Notes: generated by a model not told the origin, from the sequence alone. A DNA stretch of 51,949 nucleotides from Deltaproteobacteria bacterium (GCA_016935365.1 JAFGRB010000164.1:1-51949); one strand, 5' to 3'; shown: positions 41,789 to 51,374, numbered from the stretch's first letter. Program-made: numbers and translations.

Positions 41789-43480
41789 CTAGCCGGACTT
41801 CGCCTCGCGCTTGGCCAGCTCCTCTTCCTTGAGCGCCCGCCGGAGGATCTTGCCCGCCGTGCCCTTGGGGATCTCCTCGCGGAACTCCACCAGCCGCGGG
41901 TACTTGTAGGCCGCCATGTTGGACTTGGCCCAATCGACGATGTCCTTCTCGCTCACCTTGCCCTTCGACTCGGGCTTGAGCGCGATGAAGACCTTGATCT
42001 CCTCGCCGACTTTCTCGTCCGGCAGCCCGATCACGGCGCACTCCAGCACGTGCTCGTTCTTGTACATGTACTCCTCGATCTCGGTGGGGAAGACCGAGTA
42101 GCCGCTGCGCTTGATGAGGTCCTTCTTTCGGTCGACGATGATGAAGTAGCCCTCGTCGTCCATCATGCCGAGATCGCCGGTGTAGAGCCAGCCGTCCCGC
42201 AGCACGTCCTTGTTCTCCTCGGTGCGGTAGTAGCCCTTCATGACCTGCGGGCCCTTGATGCACAGCTCGCCCACCTCATTGGGTTTCATCTGCTTCTCGC
42301 CGGTCTCGGCGTCGACGATCTTCGCATCCGTGTCCGGCACCGGCAGGCCGATGGTGCCCAGCTTGCGCCGGCCGTAGACCGGGTTGGCGTGCGAGACGGG
42401 CGAGGACTCGGTCAGACCGTAGCCCTCGATGAGCCGCGCGCCGCTGAGCTCCTCGAAGCGGGTCTGGATGTCCTCGGGCAGCGGGCCCGCGCCCGAGATG
42501 CAGGCGCGGATGGAGCTCAGGTCGAAGTCCTTCACGCGGGGGTGGTTGTTGATGGCGTTGTAGAGCGCGGCCACGCCCGGAAAGAGCGAGACGCGGTACT
42601 TCTGGATGGCCGCCAGCAGGTCGGCCCAGTCGTCCGGCGGCTTGGGGAAGAGCAGCATGGCGCTGCCCGAGATCACCGCCAGGTTCATCACCGTGGTCAT
42701 GGCGTAGATGTGGAACAGCGGCAGCACGCCGCCGATGACGTCCTTGCCCGCCACCTGCCTGGGATCCCAGGCGGCCGTCTGGTGGGCGTTGGCCACCAGG
42801 TTGCGATGGGTCAGCATGGCGCCCTTGGGCTTGCCGGTCGTGCCGCCCGTGTACTGGAGCACCGCCAGGTCCTCGGCGGTCTCGAACTTCACCTGGATGT
42901 CCCGCGCCGGGGTGTGGAGCAGATCGGTGAAGCGAAGCGCGCTGGCCGGCATGGGCGCGGAGGGCACCTTGCCCAGCAGCTTGCCCAGGAAGCGCTTGAA
43001 GCCGGGCAGGAAGTCGGCGATGTTGCAGCCGATGACCTTCTCGACTTTCGTCTTGGGCAGCGCCCGGGCCGCTTCCTCGTAGACGATGTCCATGGCGATC
43101 AGGACCTTCGCCCCGGCGTCGCTGAACTGATGCTCGATCTCGGCCGCCTTGTAGAGCGGGTTGTTGGCGGTGATGACGGCGCCGATCTTCATGGCCGCGT
43201 AGTACGCGATCACGAAGTGGATGCAGTTCGGGAGCCTGAGGCCGATCACGTCGCCCTTGCCCACGCCCAGGTCCACAAGCGCCGCGGCGAACGAGTCCAC
43301 GTAGCGCTTGAGCTGACGGTAGCTGACCTTGGTGTCCAGGAAGATGATGGCCGTGTTGTCGGGGTACTTCTCGACCGTCTCCTCGAGCAGGCGATAGATG
43401 GGTTTTTCCAGATTCTCCGGCTCGATGTGCCTGGGCACGTCCTCGGGCCAGAACTTGAACCAGACTCTCTCCTCGCTCAT
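41789..43480 (-). CDS. fadD: Long-chain fatty-acid CoA ligase
   Basis: 563 residues. The AMP-binding motif LQYTGGTTGKPKGAMLTH, the GYGLTESSP motif, YTGDLGMMDDEGY and the C-terminal catalytic Lys region (IPKGTAGKILRRALK) are present. Activates fatty acids to acyl-CoA via acyl-AMP. Ribosome site GGAGG six bases before ATG. It is monocistronic: own promoter upstream and terminator downstream. Confidence 0.92.
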   Translation of the reverse strand: MSEERVWFKFWPEDVPRHIEPENLEKPIYRLLEETVEKYPDNTAIIFLDTKVSYRQLKRYVDSFAAALVDLGVGKGDVIGLRLPNCIHFVIAYYAAMKIGAVITANNPLYKAAEIEHQFSDAGAKVLIAMDIVYEEAARALPKTKVEKVIGCNIADFLPGFKRFLGKLLGKVPSAPMPASALRFTDLLHTPARDIQVKFETAEDLAVLQYTGGTTGKPKGAMLTHRNLVANAHQTAAWDPRQVAGKDVIGGVLPLFHIYAMTTVMNLAVISGSAMLLFPKPPDDWADLLAAIQKYRVSLFPGVAALYNAINNHPRVKDFDLSSIRACISGAGPLPEDIQTRFEELSGARLIEGYGLTESSPVSHANPVYGRRKLGTIGLPVPDTDAKIVDAETGEKQMKPNEVGELCIKGPQVMKGYYRTEENKDVLRDGWLYTGDLGMMDDEGYFIIVDRKKDLIKRSGYSVFPTEIEEYMYKNEHVLECAVIGLPDEKVGEEIKVFIALKPESKGKVSEKDIVDWAKSNMAAYKYPRLVEFREEIPKGTAGKILRRALKEEELAKREAKSG

Positions 43481-43561
43481 TTCAGCCTCCCTTGAAGAAG
43501 CGAGACGCCTCGGCCGCCTCCCGGTCTCGCAGTCGTCTCACCTGCATGAAAACGAGGGCGC

Positions 43562-43590
43562 ATCATACAGAGACCGCCCGCGCCTGTCAA
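43562..43590 (-). promoter_or_regulatory. Sigma-70 promoter of fadD
   Basis: Minus strand TTGACA (43585-43590), 17 bases, TATGAT (43562-43567). Both boxes and spacing are near consensus. Start near 43555 gives a leader of about 75 bases. Confidence 0.75.
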
Positions 43591-43652
43591 CCGATGAAAA
43601 AAGTGTAGAAACGGTGAGGTCCCCCCGTCCCGATGTGGTAGAACGGGCAGAG

Positions 43653-44348
43653 ATGAGCCGCTTGCTCGCATGCGCGATCGCGGCCTGTTTCCTCTCGGCC
43701 TGCACCTGCAGGGCGGATCCGCCCGAGCGCGATGCGCCCGCGCCCGAAACCGGTCGCATCGACCTGCCGGCCGCGGAGAGGAAGTCCGGCTTGCCGGTCG
43801 AGGCCGCCCTGGCCCAGCGGCGCTCGGTGCGCCGCTATGCGAGCCGGGCCCTGAAGCTGGCCGAGATCGGCCAGCTCCTCTGGGCCGCCCAAGGCATCAA
43901 CGACCCGGGTGGCCGCCTGCGCACGGCGCCGTCGGCCGGCGCCACCTTCCCGATGGAGATCTACCTCGTCTGCGGCGAGGTCGAGGGCCTGAGCGCCGGC
44001 GTGTACCACTACCTCCCGGCCTCCCACCAGCTCGAGCGTACGGGCGGCCGGGACCTGCGAGGCCCGCTCGCCGAGACCGCCCTCGGCCAGTCGTGGATCC
44101 GCGAGGCGCCGGCCGTGCTCGTGGCCGCAGCCGTGATGGCGCGCACCCGCAGCCGCTACGGCGATCGGACCCGGCGCTACGTCCACATGGAGGCCGGCCA
44201 CATCGCCCAGAACGTCCACCTCCAGGCAGAGTCGCTGATGCTCGGCACCGTGGTGGTGGGCGCCTTCGACGATGCGGGCGTGGCGCGGATCATGGGCATG
44301 CGCGCGGGTATGGAGCCCGTGTGGCTGATGCCCGTCGGCGGCCGATAG
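43653..44348 (+). CDS. SagB-type nitroreductase-fold lipoprotein
   Basis: 231 residues from ATG 43653; the frame extends upstream but overlaps the fadD promoter region. The signal peptide ends at lipobox LSAC, predicting a lipid-anchored protein. The body shows the SagB/nitroreductase flavin pattern: RRSVRRYASRALKLAEIGQLLWAAQG, TAPSAGATFPMEIYLV, GVYHYLPASHQLE and the HMEAGHIAQNVHLQAESLML helix. Family members are FMN oxidoreductases; export is unusual and no peptide substrate gene is adjacent. Ribosome site weak. Confidence 0.85.
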   Translation: MSRLLACAIAACFLSACTCRADPPERDAPAPETGRIDLPAAERKSGLPVEAALAQRRSVRRYASRALKLAEIGQLLWAAQGINDPGGRLRTAPSAGATFPMEIYLVCGEVEGLSAGVYHYLPASHQLERTGGRDLRGPLAETALGQSWIREAPAVLVAAAVMARTRSRYGDRTRRYVHMEAGHIAQNVHLQAESLMLGTVVVGAFDDAGVARIMGMRAGMEPVWLMPVGGR

Positions 44349-44406
44349 CGCCGCTGGCCGCGCGAGCCGCTCGATGCTAGAATGAGCGCATCGGACGAGG
44401 CATGCG

Positions 44407-45420
44407 ATGCGCCTGCTGGCCCTGATCACCGCTGCGACCGCCGCGCTCTCGTGGCTCACTGCGGGCTGTGCCCGCTACGGCTTTCCGGACGATGCGGATC
44501 CCTGTGAGGGCATCGACTGCTCGGGTCACGGGCGCTGCGCCGTGGCGGACGAGGGGCCCTGGTGCGCGTGCGACGCGGGCTACCACAACGACGGGCCCCT
44601 GGGCTGCGTTCGAGACGACGCAGGGCTCTGCGGGAGCGACGCCGACTGCCCTGCCTTTGCCTGCCTGGGCGGGGCCTGCACGCAGGGCCGCTGCGCGCTC
44701 CAGCCGCTGCCCGACGGCACCGCCTGCGACGACGGAGATCCCTGCACCGAGCGCGACGCCTGCACCTCCGGCGCCTGCCGGGGAAGCCCCCTCGACTGCG
44801 ACGACGGCGAGCCCTGCACGCTCGACGTGTGCCAGGCCGGGATCTGCGACCACGCCGCGCTGCCCGACGGCGCGACCTGCGACGACGGCTCGTTCTGCAC
44901 CCGCGACGACGCCTGCGAAGACGGCGCCTGCCGGGGCACGCCCTTCGACTGCGGCGCGGTCGACATCGGCGATCCGGCCAGCGAGGACGGCCACGACGTG
45001 CTCGGCTGGAGCGAGGTCTGGACCTGGGGCGGCACCTATGGCGGCGGCGACGACGGCACGCTGCGCTGCGTGGTCCCCCGGGCTCCGGGCTGTCAGTCCG
45101 ACGACGCCGAGGCCTTCTTTTCGCTCTTCTCCGACGGGCCGGTCGCCGAGCTGTGGCTCCGCCACCTCGATGGCCAGCAGGACGACAGCTACGAGATCGG
45201 CCTGCGGGACAGCTCGTCGACCGCCGGCTGGACGGCGCTCGCGCTCGTCGACCGGATCGACGAGGTCTGCTCGGGCTCCGAGTGCTGGTACACCGAGCGC
45301 TTCGACCTGGCCGGGCGCCAGGGCCGGCTGGACTTCCGTATCCGGGCCAGCATCGATCCCATCCCGGACTGGTGCGAGACCTGGGGCGTCAACGCCTTCA
45401 GCTGGGCCAGGCTCCAGTGA
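44407..45420 (+). CDS. Cys-rich EGF-like lipoprotein
   Basis: 337 residues. Lipobox LTAGC, then an EGF-like module (CEGIDCSGHGRCAV...WCACDAGYHNDG) and several CDDGDPCT-type Cys repeats (about 70-185) common in myxobacterial surface proteins. The C-terminal half (about 190-337) is a beta-rich, Trp-containing domain I cannot name. GAGG six bases before ATG 44407 supports the start. Likely outer-membrane surface protein. Confidence 0.8.
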   Translation: MRLLALITAATAALSWLTAGCARYGFPDDADPCEGIDCSGHGRCAVADEGPWCACDAGYHNDGPLGCVRDDAGLCGSDADCPAFACLGGACTQGRCALQPLPDGTACDDGDPCTERDACTSGACRGSPLDCDDGEPCTLDVCQAGICDHAALPDGATCDDGSFCTRDDACEDGACRGTPFDCGAVDIGDPASEDGHDVLGWSEVWTWGGTYGGGDDGTLRCVVPRAPGCQSDDAEAFFSLFSDGPVAELWLRHLDGQQDDSYEIGLRDSSSTAGWTALALVDRIDEVCSGSECWYTERFDLAGRQGRLDFRIRASIDPIPDWCETWGVNAFSWARLQ

Positions 45421-45423
45421 GCC

Positions 45424-46026
45424 TCAATCCGGCGTGACGAACTGCGAGAGCGCCCAAGCACCGTCCTCGGAGCGCAGCACGGCCGCGCCGGCCGCGGGAA
45501 AGCTCCCCGTCCACCGAGATGTCCCACCCACGCTGATCCGGGACGCCAGATCGTCGTGCGAATCGAGGAGCTGTGCCGAAGTCGAGCGGAGGCGTGGTTC
45601 TCCACGTCGAGCATCGACTTCGGTGCCGCGACGCCGAGTTGCGCGACGAGGTGGCGTATCCGGGATCCGGGCGACCGGCTGCAGCAGCTCTCCCAGCAAG
45701 CGATCGACGAAGGGCAGGTGCCCGACCAGCATCAGCTCGTCCGGCGCGGCCGCGATCCGCTCGACGGCCGGCTGCACCGGCGCCTCGGGCGACAGCCAGT
45801 CGACCTGGCGCAAGCGCGCTCGCGCCCCGAGCGCCTCGGCGATTTGCTCGGCCGTCTGCCGCGCCCGCGCCTTGTCGCTGTGCAGGATCTGCGCCGGCGC
45901 GGCGCCCAGCTCGGCCAGCTTGGCCGCCGTGGACCGGGCCTGCTCCCGCCCGCGCGGCGAGAGCCCGCGCGCCGGATCCTCTTCCTTCGGCAGCGCCTCG
46001 GCGTGCCGCACGATGGTGAGCCTCAA
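45424..46026 (-). CDS. sixA: Phosphohistidine phosphatase SixA-like
   Basis: 200 residues of the histidine-phosphatase family: catalytic RHAEALPKEEDP at the N-terminus and the second catalytic His in MLVGHLPFVDRLL. The C-terminal FPAAGAAVLRSEDGAWAL matches SixA. Between them lies a roughly 45-residue Arg/Ser-rich segment with no counterpart in typical SixA (about 150-160 residues). Removes phosphate from His of Hpt/HPr-like proteins. Follows the transglutaminase-like gene by 13 bases. Confidence 0.85.
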   Translation of the reverse strand: MRLTIVRHAEALPKEEDPARGLSPRGREQARSTAAKLAELGAAPAQILHSDKARARQTAEQIAEALGARARLRQVDWLSPEAPVQPAVERIAAAPDELMLVGHLPFVDRLLGELLQPVARIPDTPPRRATRRRGTEVDARRGEPRLRSTSAQLLDSHDDLASRISVGGTSRWTGSFPAAGAAVLRSEDGAWALSQFVTPD

Positions 46027-46039
46027 GCCGACACCTCCA

Positions 46040-47884
46040 TCACGGTTGCGCTCCTTCTCCCTGCGCCGGGCCGATGCGGTAGACGAAGCGCTCGCCCGGC
46101 GCCAGGTAGACCGTATCCCCGGTCTCGGCCGCGAGCTCGCCCCGGCGGCGGAGCGCGATCCGGACCCGGCCGAGCTGGGTCGCGATCAGGGCCTCCTCGT
46201 TGCTGAGGACCAGCTCCCAGCCTTCCGGCTCGTCGAGGTCGAGCCCGAAGGCATCGGTCCCCAGCATGCGCCCCTCGGCGCCCGGGCCGTGGGCCTCGAA
46301 GGCCTGGCCGGCCCGGTAGGCCGCGCACTGCGCCGGAGCGCAGACGAATGCCCGCACCCGGCCCGGCTCGCGCCGGCGCGCGAACTCGAGCCCGGCCACC
46401 AGGCCCGACGCGTGAAGGGTGCGGGCCGGGAAGTCGAGCTCGACCTCCAGCCGCCAGTCCCCTTCCGGCTCGGCCGCCGGCCCGATCGGGAGCACGGGCA
46501 GGCGCCCCGGGATCTGCACGTCCCAGGTGTAGGTCTGCCCCGGCTCGGAGCCCGAGATGACCAGGACCGGATCGTCCTCGGGCACGTTGCCGAGCGGGCT
46601 CAGGGCCCACAGGAAGTAGTCGTTGTGGTCTCCGAGCACCGCCTCGACCTGACCGTTCTCGTCGCTCAGGCCGAGGAAGTGCGGCACGAAGCCCATCCGC
46701 CAGGTGCCCGAGATGATGCGCGCCCCCTCGACCGGCAGGCCGGCGGCGTCGGTGACCGTGGCCACCAGGGTGCAGTTCTGGTCCGAGTAGAAGTCCTGGT
46801 TGTCGATGGTCCAGCCGTCGCCCCGGCTGTAGTACGTGGCGTAGAGCCACCACCACCCGTCCCCGTCCGGCCCGTCGCGATCGTAGATCGGCGAGTCCAC
46901 CATGTCGTTGACCGGCTCGATCTGGTGCCACAGGCCGTCGAAGAACTGGTTCCAGGTGTGATCGTTCGAGTAGGCGGCCACGTTGATCGCCGGGATCAGG
47001 GCCGCGCGGAGCGCCGCCGAGGTCAGATCGGCATACTCGCCGCAGTTGCCCCGGTGCAGGAAATAGATCCGGACCGGCTGGACCGGCCGCTCGCTGCCGG
47101 CGCCGAAGCACATGCTGGCCCGCACCCAGCGGGCCACGGCCCCCACGGCCCCGTTGTCGTCCGAGTCGTCCCGCCGGCCCTTCCACAGGTAGCGCTCGGA
47201 GGCCAGCATCTCCCCGAGGACCGGGCAGGCGCTGGCGTTGGCGAAGGGATCCTCAGGGCACCAGATGTCGTCCGGGCAGAGCGGATCCGCCTGGTCGAAG
47301 AGGCTCTGGCGCCAGAACCGGCCGGTGGGCGGCGGCTCGGTCCGGTTGGACTCGGGCTCCAGGTAGACGGGGCTGTCGTCCTCGAGCCGCGGGTGGACCA
47401 CGTACCAGTAGTAGATCTCCCTGGGGATGACCACCGGGCGAGCGGGCAGGATGTAGCGCAGCGTGGTCCCGTCCTCGAGCTCCACCAGCTCGACGTAGGG
47501 CAGCGAGTCGGCTCGCTCGTAGATGAGCGCCGCGTTGTGGGCCAGCAGGGCCGGATCGTAGAGATCGGAGCGCAGGTCGGCCCGCGAGGAGTGGGCCACC
47601 ACGAAGGCGATCTCGTCCACATGGCGCGGATCCGCCGGCTCCAGGATGACCTGGGCGAAGCGCCGCTGGTCGCCCCCGCCGAGCCGTGCGAAGCTCAGCG
47701 CGAGCGGATCTCGAAGCCAGGCCGGCACCGACTGCACGGCCTGCCGGGCCTCGTCGGTCAGAAGGTCTTCGAGACGCGAGCCCTCGACCGACGTCCACTC
47801 GTAAGGCTGCGGGCCCGGGCTCGAGCCGCAGCCGAGCAGGAGACAGGCGCACAAGCAGGAGCACGTGTTCGCGGCGCGCTTCAT
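46040..47884 (-). CDS. Transglutaminase-like lipoprotein
   Basis: 614 residues. Lipobox LLGC in the signal peptide; GGAGG seven bases upstream of ATG 47884. The transglutaminase-like core has the catalytic Cys in HRGNCGEYADLTSAALRA and a His in SNDHTWNQFFDGLWHQIEP. A carboxypeptidase-regulatory-like beta domain (LVATVTDAAGLPVEGARI) follows. The C-terminal about 200 residues are beta-rich and unassigned. Probably a cysteine protease or cross-linking enzyme at the outer membrane. An extended -10 (TGGTATCAT, at 47910-47918) is a possible promoter. Confidence 0.82.
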   Translation of the reverse strand: MKRAANTCSCLCACLLLGCGSSPGPQPYEWTSVEGSRLEDLLTDEARQAVQSVPAWLRDPLALSFARLGGGDQRRFAQVILEPADPRHVDEIAFVVAHSSRADLRSDLYDPALLAHNAALIYERADSLPYVELVELEDGTTLRYILPARPVVIPREIYYWYVVHPRLEDDSPVYLEPESNRTEPPPTGRFWRQSLFDQADPLCPDDIWCPEDPFANASACPVLGEMLASERYLWKGRRDDSDDNGAVGAVARWVRASMCFGAGSERPVQPVRIYFLHRGNCGEYADLTSAALRAALIPAINVAAYSNDHTWNQFFDGLWHQIEPVNDMVDSPIYDRDGPDGDGWWWLYATYYSRGDGWTIDNQDFYSDQNCTLVATVTDAAGLPVEGARIISGTWRMGFVPHFLGLSDENGQVEAVLGDHNDYFLWALSPLGNVPEDDPVLVISGSEPGQTYTWDVQIPGRLPVLPIGPAAEPEGDWRLEVELDFPARTLHASGLVAGLEFARRREPGRVRAFVCAPAQCAAYRAGQAFEAHGPGAEGRMLGTDAFGLDLDEPEGWELVLSNEEALIATQLGRVRIALRRRGELAAETGDTVYLAPGERFVYRIGPAQGEGAQP

Positions 47885-47941
47885 GTCGAGATCCTCCCTC
47901 GGGCCTCGGATGATACCACAGCTGGCCGCTCGCGGAGTCGA

Positions 47942-47971
47942 TTGACCGACCCGGCCCGCCCCTGGTATGAA
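47942..47971 (+). promoter_or_regulatory. Candidate sigma-70 promoter of the Sel1 gene
   Basis: TTGACC (47942-47947), 18 bases, TATGAA (47966-47971). The start would be near 47978, leaving a short leader just long enough for the GGAGGG ribosome site at 47981. Confidence 0.5.
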
Positions 47972-47993
47972 GACAGCTCAGGAGGGACGTGCC

Positions 47994-48935
47994 ATGAGCC
48001 GCAAGATCGACAGCCTGAAGAAGCGGGCCCGGCAGGGCGACGCGGGCGCCGAGTACGAGCTCGGCTCGGCCTATCTGCGCGGCCGAGGCGTCCGCAAGGA
48101 CATCCGGCGCGGCATGGAGCTGATCAAGAAGGCCGCCCGGGCAGGCGTGGCCCTGGCCCAGCTGGACCTGTCCTGGTGCTACTCCGAGGGCTGCGGTGTC
48201 CGCAAGAACCCCAAGCAGGCGTTCCGATGGGCGCTGGCGGCAGCCGAGCAGGGCGAGCCCACGGCGCAGTACAACGCCTGGGTGGCTTACAGCCAGGGCT
48301 TCGGGACCAAACCCGACCCCGGCGCGGCCATGAAGTGGCTCCAGAAGGCCGCCAAGGGCGGCTCCACCAGCGCCATGACCGATCTGGGCCAGCACTACCT
48401 GGAGCACGGCCGGCCGAACCAGCGCCGCAAGGGTGTCGAGCTGATCATCGCGGCCGCCGAGCAGGGCGATGCCGAAGCGCAGTGGATCGAGGGCCTGCTC
48501 CACGAGCAGGGCATCGGGATTCCGGCGGATGCGAAGAAGGCCTGCGCGTGCTACCTGGCCGCGGCGCGCCAGGGCAACGCCTCCGCCCAGGCCAGCCTGG
48601 GCAGCTGCTACTTCCACGGCGAGGGCGTGGCCCGGGACTACCGCACGGCCCTGAAGTGGTACCGCAAGGCGGCCGCGCAGGGCGAGCCCATGGCCCAGAC
48701 CTGCATCGGGCTGGCCTACATGCAGGGCGACGGGGTGCGCCGCTCGGTCGAGACCGGCCTCGAGTGGCTGCGCAAGGCGGCCGCGCAGGACCACGCCGAC
48801 GCCCTCTTCGCCCTCGGGGAGATCTACTGGTCCGGCGAGGGCGTCAAGCCAGACAGGGCCGCGGCCAAGCGCTACCTGAGGAAGGCCGCTGCGCTGGGCG
48901 ATCCCGAGGCGGTCGAGATCCTGGCCTTCCTGTGA
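47994..48935 (+). CDS. Sel1-repeat protein
   Basis: 313 residues from ATG 47994 (GGAGGG seven bases upstream). It is built almost wholly of about eight Sel1-like 36-residue helical repeats (pattern A-x2-LG-x2-Y-x2-G-x-GV-x2-D...A-x3-W-x2-KAA). No signal peptide, so probably a cytoplasmic protein-binding scaffold. Followed after 4 bases by the pseudouridine synthase gene, likely one operon. Partner unknown. Confidence 0.92.
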   Translation: MSRKIDSLKKRARQGDAGAEYELGSAYLRGRGVRKDIRRGMELIKKAARAGVALAQLDLSWCYSEGCGVRKNPKQAFRWALAAAEQGEPTAQYNAWVAYSQGFGTKPDPGAAMKWLQKAAKGGSTSAMTDLGQHYLEHGRPNQRRKGVELIIAAAEQGDAEAQWIEGLLHEQGIGIPADAKKACACYLAAARQGNASAQASLGSCYFHGEGVARDYRTALKWYRKAAAQGEPMAQTCIGLAYMQGDGVRRSVETGLEWLRKAAAQDHADALFALGEIYWSGEGVKPDRAAAKRYLRKAAALGDPEAVEILAFL

Positions 48936-48939
48936 GCGG

Positions 48940-49932
48940 ATGCCCACCCGCGACCGGCAGACCGACTCCCCCGCGACCGTGCTCCACCGCCTGGTCGTGG
49001 GGCGAGCCGAGGTGGGCCTGCGCCTGGACGCCTTCCTGGCCCGCCGCTTCGGCCGCGGGCGCGGCCTGATCCGCGGCCGGGTCCGGGCCGAGGTCCAGGA
49101 CGCGAGCGGCCACCGCCTCAAGTGGTCCCATCGCCTGCGCGCGGGCGAGGAGCTGTGGGTGCCCGGCGTGGCGAGGCCCGAGCCGGACGTCGAAGTGCGC
49201 TTCGCCGTACTGCACGCCGACGACTTCGTGGTGGCGGTGGACAAGGGCCCCGGGGCGCCGGTCCACCCGGTCCGCTCCTTCCGGAAGCGCACCGTGCTGA
49301 CGGGCCTGCGCGAGGCGCTTGGCGACCCGACGCTCAAGCCCGCCCACCGCCTCGACCGGGAGACCTCGGGCGTGCTCGTCTTCGGCCGCGGGCGCGAGAA
49401 CACGGCCCGGCTGATGGCGATGTTCCGCGCGCGCGCGGTGCGCAAGCGATACCTGGCCGTGGTGTGCGGGGAGCCGGGCTTCGACGAGCGGGAGATCGAC
49501 CTCTGCCTGGGGCGCGATCCGCTCTTCGCCTACCGGGTGCGCATGCGGCCGGATCCGCTCGGCCAGCCGGCCCGCACCCGGCTACGGGTCCTGCGGCGGC
49601 TCGCGGGCCGCGCGCTCGTGGCCGCCGAGCCGCAGACCGGCCGCCAGCACCAGATCCGCGTCCACCTGGCCGCCATCGGCCACCCCGTGCTCGGCGACCC
49701 GCTCTACCAGCTCGGCGGCCAGCCCTACATCGACCGCATCCGGGACGCGCTCGACGAGGACCGCGCGGCCCTGCTCGGCCACAGCCGGCTCGCCCTGCAC
49801 GCCGAGCGCCTCGAGCTCACCCACCCGCAGACCGGAGCGCCGATGGCCCTGCACGCCCCGCTGCCCGAGGACCTTACGGGGCTTCTCGCGGACGTTCTGG
49901 ACGAGGGCTACGGCACGCCAACCGTGCGGTAG
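48940..49932 (+). CDS. RluA-family pseudouridine synthase
   Basis: 330 residues. An N-terminal S4-like segment precedes the catalytic domain with HRLDRETSGVLVFG (catalytic Asp), KRYLAVVCGEP and the RNA-contact motif PQTGRQHQIRVHLAAIGHPVLGD. Modifies uridines in rRNA or tRNA; the exact site cannot be told. Its last 25 bases overlap the 3' end of the opposite-strand lipoprotein gene. Confidence 0.92.
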   Translation: MPTRDRQTDSPATVLHRLVVGRAEVGLRLDAFLARRFGRGRGLIRGRVRAEVQDASGHRLKWSHRLRAGEELWVPGVARPEPDVEVRFAVLHADDFVVAVDKGPGAPVHPVRSFRKRTVLTGLREALGDPTLKPAHRLDRETSGVLVFGRGRENTARLMAMFRARAVRKRYLAVVCGEPGFDEREIDLCLGRDPLFAYRVRMRPDPLGQPARTRLRVLRRLAGRALVAAEPQTGRQHQIRVHLAAIGHPVLGDPLYQLGGQPYIDRIRDALDEDRAALLGHSRLALHAERLELTHPQTGAPMALHAPLPEDLTGLLADVLDEGYGTPTVR

Positions 49933-51374
49933 ATGATCTGTCCGTCGAGGTGATAGACCACGTGGATGCCGCCCGAGGCCGTGGGTGCGCAGTAGGGGCC
50001 CAGGCGGTAGCCCTCGTAGCCCTCGGCGAGCCGCACGGACACGAGCGCATCGCCGTCCACGTAGGCGGCGTACGCCTCGCACCGGTTCGTGCAGCTCGGC
50101 TCCGTGTCGATGTAGCTGTGGGTCAGGTAGGGGTGGCCGCGTGCGTCCACGCACACGTCGGCCCAGAAATACGGCGTCCCGCCCTCTTCCGCGACGACCA
50201 TGCCGAGGATGGGTTCGTTCTGAGCGATGCGCTCGTCGTTGGTGTACCAGACGCGGCTGGGGGTCCCCGAGTTGCCCTTGGCCGTGCCGGTGTAGTGGAC
50301 CATTCCGGTCGTACCGTCCAGAAAGGCGTCCGCGCACTCGCCCTTGAATGGCCCCCGGATGACGTCGAAGCGCGCGAGCGAGTTGAGATCGAGATCGTAG
50401 TCGATCGCCTCGACGGCGCCGGGCAGATGGCGGAACGTGGTCCGTATCATCGAGGGGGACAGGGCCACCATGCCCAGGGGGAAGTTGTTGGCGGTCCGGA
50501 CCTTCTTCCTGACCACCGGCGTGGTCGCCAGCCCCTCCACGCTGGCCAGGACGATGGCGCCGCCGCCGCCCATCCAGGCGGTGACTGCGAGATCCTGTCC
50601 AGGCAGCCTGACGACGCGGCCGCAGCTGACGCGGGTGAGCCCGCCGTCCCCCGTGTCCCCGTCGCCCAGGGCCGCCACCAGCAATGGCGCCTTCCAGGCG
50701 CCGCCGGCGTTGTTGGTGTAGTAGCCCTCGTACCCGCCGACGTTGCCGCCGCCCGTGCTGAGGGCCCACACCACATGCGCCACGTCCTCCCCGTCGATGA
50801 AGATGCGCGGCTCGATCGCCCGGGCGTGCTGACCCAGCCGGGTCGCCGTGGCAGGGAACTGACCGCCCGTGCCGCTGCCCTTGGCGTAGAACACGCCCAC
50901 CCCGCGGCGGTCGAAGACGAGGTGCGGGTCGCCGTTAGAATCCGCGGCGATGTCCGGGTTGCGGCCGGCGTAGAGCTCGATCGCCGGCCCCAGGGCCCCG
51001 AGCGGCGACTCGGTCTCTGTGCAGGCCGAGTCCACGCACATGGAGCCTGCGGCCGTGTCGCAGACGGTCTCGCAGTCGCCGCAGTGATCCGGATCGCGTG
51101 CGGTGTCCACGCACACGTCCCGGCCGTCGACCGTGCATGCGGTCAGGCCCTGGTCCTCGCAGGAGGGCTCTGCCCCGCCATCGTCCTCCGTGGGACCGCC
51201 GCCATCACCCGCCATGCCGCCGTCATCTCCCGCGGAGGCGTCGTCGGTCGCCTCGGCCCCGTCCGAGAGATCGGCGTCCGCTCCGGCGTCGAGCGCCACG
51301 CTGCCGCCTGTGCCGCAGCTCGCCAGGAACAGCACGAGCGCGATCGGGCCCAGTCTCACAATCCAGGTTCTCAT
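49908..51374 (-). CDS. Lipoprotein with Asp/Gly-rich linker and beta-propeller-like domain
   Basis: 488 residues. Lipobox LASC, then a long Ala/Asp/Gly linker (about 25-70), a Cys-rich segment (CVDTARDPDHCGDCETVCDT) and a large beta-rich domain with repeated DIAADSNGDPHLVF / DVCVDARGHPYLTH-type strands, as in sialidase-like or propeller proteins. No catalytic residues identified. Probably exposed on the cell surface. The 51-base gap upstream separates it from another Cys-rich protein. Confidence 0.78.
   Translation of the reverse strand: MRTWIVRLGPIALVLFLASCGTGGSVALDAGADADLSDGAEATDDASAGDDGGMAGDGGGPTEDDGGAEPSCEDQGLTACTVDGRDVCVDTARDPDHCGDCETVCDTAAGSMCVDSACTETESPLGALGPAIELYAGRNPDIAADSNGDPHLVFDRRGVGVFYAKGSGTGGQFPATATRLGQHARAIEPRIFIDGEDVAHVVWALSTGGGNVGGYEGYYTNNAGGAWKAPLLVAALGDGDTGDGGLTRVSCGRVVRLPGQDLAVTAWMGGGGAIVLASVEGLATTPVVRKKVRTANNFPLGMVALSPSMIRTTFRHLPGAVEAIDYDLDLNSLARFDVIRGPFKGECADAFLDGTTGMVHYTGTAKGNSGTPSRVWYTNDERIAQNEPILGMVVAEEGGTPYFWADVCVDARGHPYLTHSYIDTEPSCTNRCEAYAAYVDGDALVSVRLAEGYEGYRLGPYCAPTASGGIHVVYHLDGQIIYRTVGVP

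Noticed and set aside
44468..49069. Plus-strand open frame of over 1500 codons
   Set aside because: It crosses five recognised genes on both strands out of frame; no motif, Arg/Ala/Pro-rich translation.
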